Shown piece after piece: positions 60,665-64,000 of a DNA stretch of 64,000 bases. The notes under the pieces are model-generated. The model searched no databases, was not told where the DNA came from, and saw only the letters and a list, made by a program, of their open reading frames with translations. The stretch comes from Candidatus Geothrix skivensis (GTDB lineage: Bacteria; Acidobacteriota; Holophagae; Holophagales; Holophagaceae): positions 124,001 through 188,000 of the forward strand of contig JADKIO010000006.1 in assembly GCA_016721195.1 (NCBI GenBank). Reading direction: 5' to 3'. Made by a program: the position numbers and the translations under genes. Each line of letters opens with the position of its first letter. The stretch's first letter is position 1.

Positions 60665-61765
60665 ATGAGCTGGCCCGCAGCCACTTCCCTTCTCGCGCCC
60701 CTCGCCCCCTGGTTCGAGCGGGTACGCCGGGAGCTGCCCTGGCGGGCGGCGGATCTGGATGCCACCCACCCCGATCCCTATGCCGTTCTGGTGTCCGAGC
60801 TGATGCTGCAGCAGACCCAGGTGGCCACGGTGGTTCCCTACTTCACCCGCTGGCTGGATGAGTTCCCGGATCCCCGGGCCCTTGCCAACGCCGAGGATGA
60901 CGCGGTCCACAAGGCCTGGGAGGGCCTGGGCTACTACCGTCGCGCCCGCTTCCTCAAGGCCAGCGCTGCTTCCGTGGCCGCGGAGGGCTGGCCCACCGAT
61001 CTGGGCGGACTGGCGAAGCTGCCGGGCCTGGGCCCCTACACCGCCGCCGCCATGGGCGCCATCGCCTTCCAGTGGCCCACCCCCGCCCTGGATGGGAACG
61101 CCTTCCGGGTGCTGGCCCGCCTGCTGCTGATCGAAGGCGACCCCAAGGACCGGGCCGCGGAGCTGCGGTCCTGGCTCACTCCGGCCCTGGAGGCCCTCGG
61201 CCCCTCCCGCCTCACCCAGGCGCTCATGGAGCTGGGTGCCACGGTCTGCACGCCCGCGCCTGCCTGCGGCGGGTGTCCCGTCGCGGATCGCTGCGGCGCA
61301 CACCATGCGGGCCGGACGGGCGCCATTCCGCCGGTGGTGAAGCGGGCGAAGGCCACGACCTCAACCCTCTGGCTCCTGGCCATCGAGGCGGAGGGTCACG
61401 TGCTGCTGCACCCGCCTGCCCCCAGAGGCCTCCTGGCGGGCCTCTGGCGCTGGCCCACGCTCGAGGCGGCCACCCATCCCCCACAGCCCACAGCCCTGAA
61501 CCCACAGCCCATCACCGCCTGGCCGGGCTGGACCCAGGTCTATACCCATCGCCGCGAGGCCGTGAGCCCACTCCACCTCGTACTGGCGGAGCGATTCACC
61601 CCCGCCGCAGGCAAGCGCTGGATGCCCCGCGCCGAGCTTCACGGCCTGCCCCTGGGAAAGCGGGATCAGCGACTCCGGGATCTGCTGGGCACGGCAGGGC
61701 AAGTCCCGCTGGAGGCACCTGATCTGCAGGTCCTGATCAAAGCCTGTGCAGGCCCTTCGGTGTGA
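60665..61765 (+). CDS. mutY: A/G-specific adenine glycosylase
   Basis: 366 aa from ATG 60665. Removes adenine paired with 8-oxoG. Catalytic Glu in SELMLQQTQVATV; the helix-hairpin-helix is LAKLPGLGPYTAAAMGAIAF, and the catalytic Asp lies in ALDGNAFRVLARL. The Fe-S ligands read CTPAPACGGCPVADRC: spacing 5-2-5 instead of the usual 6-2-5. The C-terminal NUDIX-like domain (about 225-345) recognises 8-oxoG. Its last 29 bases overlap the end of the convergent GHMP kinase gene. Confidence 0.92.
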   Translation: MSWPAATSLLAPLAPWFERVRRELPWRAADLDATHPDPYAVLVSELMLQQTQVATVVPYFTRWLDEFPDPRALANAEDDAVHKAWEGLGYYRRARFLKASAASVAAEGWPTDLGGLAKLPGLGPYTAAAMGAIAFQWPTPALDGNAFRVLARLLLIEGDPKDRAAELRSWLTPALEALGPSRLTQALMELGATVCTPAPACGGCPVADRCGAHHAGRTGAIPPVVKRAKATTSTLWLLAIEAEGHVLLHPPAPRGLLAGLWRWPTLEAATHPPQPTALNPQPITAWPGWTQVYTHRREAVSPLHLVLAERFTPAAGKRWMPRAELHGLPLGKRDQRLRDLLGTAGQVPLEAPDLQVLIKACAGPSV

Positions 61766-62717
61766 TCCGCAGATCCAGGGGCGGCAAACCCATTTGGCCC
61801 AGCGCAGCCTCCGCGGCTTCCCGCTGGCCAGGCTTCACCACCAGCAGGCAGCAGCCGCCGCCACCCGCTCCGCAGGGCTTCATCCCGGCATACCAGCCCT
61901 CCCGCCGGCCCCGGTCTCGCACGGCCCGCATGGCATCGGTCTCCACGGCGGGGGACATCCGCATCCGGGCCTGCCCCTCCCGTTCCAGCAACTCGGCCAC
62001 GGTGGCCGGATCGGTAGGCAGGGCAAGGGCCATGTCCTGGGCGATGCCGCGGATATCGATCAGCGCCTGGCGGGTCTGGACATCGCCTTCAATGAAGCGC
62101 CGGTAGGCTTCCCAGTTGGTCAGGCCGGAATGGTGGGGCTTGCCCGTGTAGAACACCACCAGCTCCGCCAGCAGGTCTGGGTGGGGCTCCAGCCGCTCCC
62201 AGCGCGGTGTGGGCCCGTCCCAGTGGAGGACCAGGGCGCCCCCCAGGGCCGCAGGGAAGTAGTCCTGCCAGCCCGTGGGAGTTTGAAGCTCCAAACTTTC
62301 CAAGTCCCTTAAAAACGCAACTTTGGCAGCAAGACCTATACCGGCCTGCTCCTCGAGGGCGGCTCCCAGCAGGCCCACCCCCAGACAGGAGGAGACTCCC
62401 AGTCCGGATCCCTGGGGCACGGGGCTGTGGACGGAAACAGAAGCCGGGGGTGCGCCGGAGCCATCCAGCACCCGCCAGACCCAGGAAAGGCTTGCCGGCG
62501 CCTCCCTTGGCCAGGCCTCGAAGGCCAGGTCTTGACCCAGGTCCCGGCTCACCAGGCGATGGCCGGGCCCCTGCCTGGAGATGCCGATCTCGATCCAGAG
62601 GTCCACGGCGGCGTTCACCGTGAGGCACCCGCCCAGCATGGCGTAGATGGGCCACAGGTCCAGGGTGCCGCCCGCGAAATCGATGCGGACCGGAACCCGC
62701 CAGGTCTCGGAAGCCAT
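61737..62717 (-). CDS. GHMP-family sugar kinase
   Basis: 326 aa from ATG 62717, 8 bases after the cpoB stop. GHMP fold: FAGGTLDLWPIYAMLGG near the N-terminus, the phosphate loop PVPQGSGLGVSSCLG (about 97-111), and motif 3 KPCGAGGGGCCLLV (about 285-298). It resembles heptose/fucose-type kinases (HddA/FKP group) more than homoserine or mevalonate kinases, but the substrate is not proven. Sitting directly behind a Tol-Pal gene is odd and suggests an envelope-sugar role. Converges on mutY with a 29-base overlap. Confidence 0.8.
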   Translation of the reverse strand: MASETWRVPVRIDFAGGTLDLWPIYAMLGGCLTVNAAVDLWIEIGISRQGPGHRLVSRDLGQDLAFEAWPREAPASLSWVWRVLDGSGAPPASVSVHSPVPQGSGLGVSSCLGVGLLGAALEEQAGIGLAAKVAFLRDLESLELQTPTGWQDYFPAALGGALVLHWDGPTPRWERLEPHPDLLAELVVFYTGKPHHSGLTNWEAYRRFIEGDVQTRQALIDIRGIAQDMALALPTDPATVAELLEREGQARMRMSPAVETDAMRAVRDRGRREGWYAGMKPCGAGGGGCCLLVVKPGQREAAEAALGQMGLPPLDLRITPKGLHRL

Positions 62718-62725
62718 GGCCTGCC

Positions 62726-63445
62726 TCAAAGACCGAGGTCGCTGAGCTCCTGCTGGGCCGTGCGAGCCTCGGCGCTGCCGGAGAAGCCGTCCACCAGCTC
62801 CCGGAAGGCCTTCACCGCCGCGGGCTTCAGGCCCTGCTTGAGCAGGCACTGGGCGCGCTTGAGCTTGGCCGGCAAGAACTGGGGCGAGGCGGCGTGATCC
62901 TTGATGATCCGTTCGAAGGCGGGCTGGGCCTTCAGGTAGGCACGCAGGTTGTAGTGGCAGAGCCCCAGGAAGAACAGGGCCTCGGGCCGCTTGGCGCTCT
63001 GGGGATAGGTCGTCAGGAAGGTGTCCAGGCCCTCGGCGGCCAGGGGGTAGTTGCCGCGGTTGTAGTCGAGAACGGCGGCATTGAAGGCCCGCTCATCTTC
63101 GGCCGAAACGGTCGTCGCCGGCGGGGGATCGGCGGCCGCGGTCCGGGCCGGGACCTTCACGGGGCTGTTGAGGCGGTTGTTCAGCACGCGGGTGGTGTCC
63201 TGCACCTGCCGCAGGCTCTCCTGAAGGTCGGCCTGGAAGCGGCGGTCCTGGGTGCGGGCTTCGGCGGCGGACTGCTGTTCGGCCTGGGCCTTCTTGTTGC
63301 CGTCGTCCACTGCCTGGCGGAGCTTGAAGACCTCCAGCTTGAGGTCACCCACCTCCTGCTCCACGCGGCGCAGCTGATCCTCGGAGCCGCACCCGATGGC
63401 GAGCAGGGCAACCAGGGCGGGAAGCATCATCGTGCGGACGGTCAT
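62726..63445 (-). CDS. cpoB: Tol-Pal system protein CpoB (YbgF) like
   Basis: 239 aa. Signal with a possible lipobox (LLAIGC, Cys at about 19). A coiled coil (about 25-90: LRRVEQEVGDLKLEVFKLRQ) is followed by TPR repeats (FNAAVLDYNRGNYPLAAEGL, ALFFLGLCHYNLRAYLKAQP, LKRAQCLLKQGLKPAAVKAF), the usual CpoB layout. It links outer-membrane constriction by Tol-Pal to peptidoglycan synthesis at the septum. It lies downstream of pal, with a strong hairpin between, and 8 bases before the GHMP kinase. Confidence 0.88.
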   Translation of the reverse strand: MTVRTMMLPALVALLAIGCGSEDQLRRVEQEVGDLKLEVFKLRQAVDDGNKKAQAEQQSAAEARTQDRRFQADLQESLRQVQDTTRVLNNRLNSPVKVPARTAAADPPPATTVSAEDERAFNAAVLDYNRGNYPLAAEGLDTFLTTYPQSAKRPEALFFLGLCHYNLRAYLKAQPAFERIIKDHAASPQFLPAKLKRAQCLLKQGLKPAAVKAFRELVDGFSGSAEARTAQQELSDLGL

Positions 63446-63477
63446 GGGAGCTCCAGCATCGCTTTCAATCCTAGACG

Positions 63478-63509
63478 AAAAAAGCGGGGGCGATGGCCCC
63501 CGCTTTTTT
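63478..63509. terminator. Terminator between pal and cpoB
   Basis: AAAAAAGCGGGGGC (63478-63491), GATG loop, GCCCCCGCTTTTTT (63496-63509): a perfect 14-base dyad with A and T flanks. On the minus strand it follows the pal stop by 14 bases, so cpoB may depend on read-through or a promoter within the remaining 32 bases. Confidence 0.92.
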
Positions 63510-63523
63510 GGCGATGGAACAGC

Positions 63524-64000
63524 CTACTTCAGCTTGAACTCGCCGCGGCGGTTCTGGCTCCAGCAGCCTTCCTTGGCTTCGGCGCAGATGGGCTTCTCCT
63601 TGCCGTAGCTGATGGTGGTGAAGCGGGCCTCATCGACGCCGAGGGTCTTCAGGTAGGCGAGGGCGGCGGCGGCGCGCTTGTTGCCGAGGGCAAGGTTGTA
63701 CTCGTTGGTGCCGCGCTCGTCGCAGTGGCCTTCAACTTCGACCTTGGCCATGGGGAAGGCCTTCATGAAGTTGGCGATGCCCTGGAGGATGGCGCGGTCC
63801 TTCTCCTTGATCTCGGCCTTGTCGAAATCGAAGTGGATGGTCAGGAGGGCGGCATCGGCGGCCTTCTTGAAGGCGGCGGCCTTCTCGGCCTCGGCAGCCT
63901 TGCGGGCGGCTTCCTCGGCGGCGGCGCGGTCAGCGGCGGCCTTGGCATCGGCGGCGGCGCGGTCGGCAGCAGCCTTATTGGCGGCGGCCTTGTCGGCGGC
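63524..64000 (-). CDS. pal: Peptidoglycan-associated lipoprotein Pal, N-terminus outside the window
   Basis: 159 codons are in frame up to the window edge; the start and lipobox lie beyond it. The visible N-terminal part is an Ala/Lys-rich coiled coil (AAADRAAADAKAAADRAAAE). The OmpA-like domain has IHFDFDKAEI, the peptidoglycan-binding VEGHCDERGTNEYNLALGNKRA (in part) and a C-terminal Cys pair region (KPICAEAKEGCWSQNRRGEF). Pal tethers the outer membrane to the cell wall. The coiled coil is not typical of Pal and makes a long spacer. Confidence 0.88.
   Translation of the reverse strand, partial: AADKAAANKAAADRAAADAKAAADRAAAEEAARKAAEAEKAAAFKKAADAALLTIHFDFDKAEIKEKDRAILQGIANFMKAFPMAKVEVEGHCDERGTNEYNLALGNKRAAAALAYLKTLGVDEARFTTISYGKEKPICAEAKEGCWSQNRRGEFKLK

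Noticed and set aside
63850..64000. GCGGCGGC-type repeats that could be read as a satellite or CRISPR-like array
   Set aside because: They encode the Ala-rich coiled coil of pal in frame; there are no spacers.

Overview
The window is high-GC bacterial chromosome, roughly two-thirds G+C by eye. It has dense operons, frequent ATGA or TGATG stop/start overlaps and several GTG or TTG starts. Gene content suggests an Acidobacteriota member of the Holophaga/Geothrix type (class Holophagae), a Gram-negative motile heterotroph. The evidence is Tol-Pal parts (cpoB, pal), lipoproteins, a DUF4388 protein, a ferredoxin-dependent 2-oxoacid oxidoreductase, FliL/FliN and a hemerythrin-tailed chemoreceptor. 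This taxonomic call is inference and rests on no marker-gene alignment. There is no phage, IS element, CRISPR array or plasmid backbone. Most of the window is core metabolism and housekeeping, with a few disturbed accessory patches.

1-3448: the end of a PF00756-type esterase, a coupled protein of unknown function, and a long nitronate-monooxygenase-like enzyme on the other strand. 3572-10495: a minus-strand leuA-ilvB-ilvN-ilvC block makes branched-chain amino acids. It is divergent from a LysR regulator, which is coupled to yicC. 10698-21368: hemerythrin chemoreceptor, a membrane-anchored fragment resembling an ABC solute-binding protein, threonine aldolase, UppP, a NatAB-type exporter, a TPR-like protein, YvcK, a DUF4388 protein and an exported coiled-coil protein. 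21475-26397: an AT-rich tract, then leuC-leuD-leuB facing cimA. With leuA/ilv this covers leucine and valine, plus isoleucine by the citramalate route. 26577-36568: truA, hup, fliL-fliN, thiD with an unknown partner, a CDF metal exporter, a HerA-like ATPase, dusB and rho. Repeats and hairpins surround dusB and rho.

36569-39963 is the most disturbed part. It holds a structured rho leader, an alpha/beta hydrolase beside a truncated second copy of its own 5' end, a tandem REP-like repeat, sixA, a very AT-rich stretch and an Ig-domain lipoprotein whose third repeat is out of frame. 39964-49522: DECD-box helicase, quinone-reductase-like MDR enzyme, penicillin-binding protein 1A, NAD kinase, and a two-gene 2-oxoacid:ferredoxin oxidoreductase (alpha with a fused ferredoxin, then a beta-gamma fusion) followed by a small cysteine protein. 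49591-58993: truB-rbfA, a methyltransferase, pgk, tpiA, DAHP synthase, secG and tRNA-Leu(GAG). 59046-64000: a kelch lipoprotein, mutY, a GHMP kinase, cpoB and the 3' part of pal.

No clearly new multi-gene system was found. The best candidates for new biology are the rho leader, in which an upstream segment could pair with the rho start codon over 18 of 19 positions; a two-unit repeat with compensating stem changes; and several small uncharacterised neighbours of known enzymes (the 87-aa cysteine protein after kor, the 395-aa partner of thiD, the cysteine tail on the CDF exporter).
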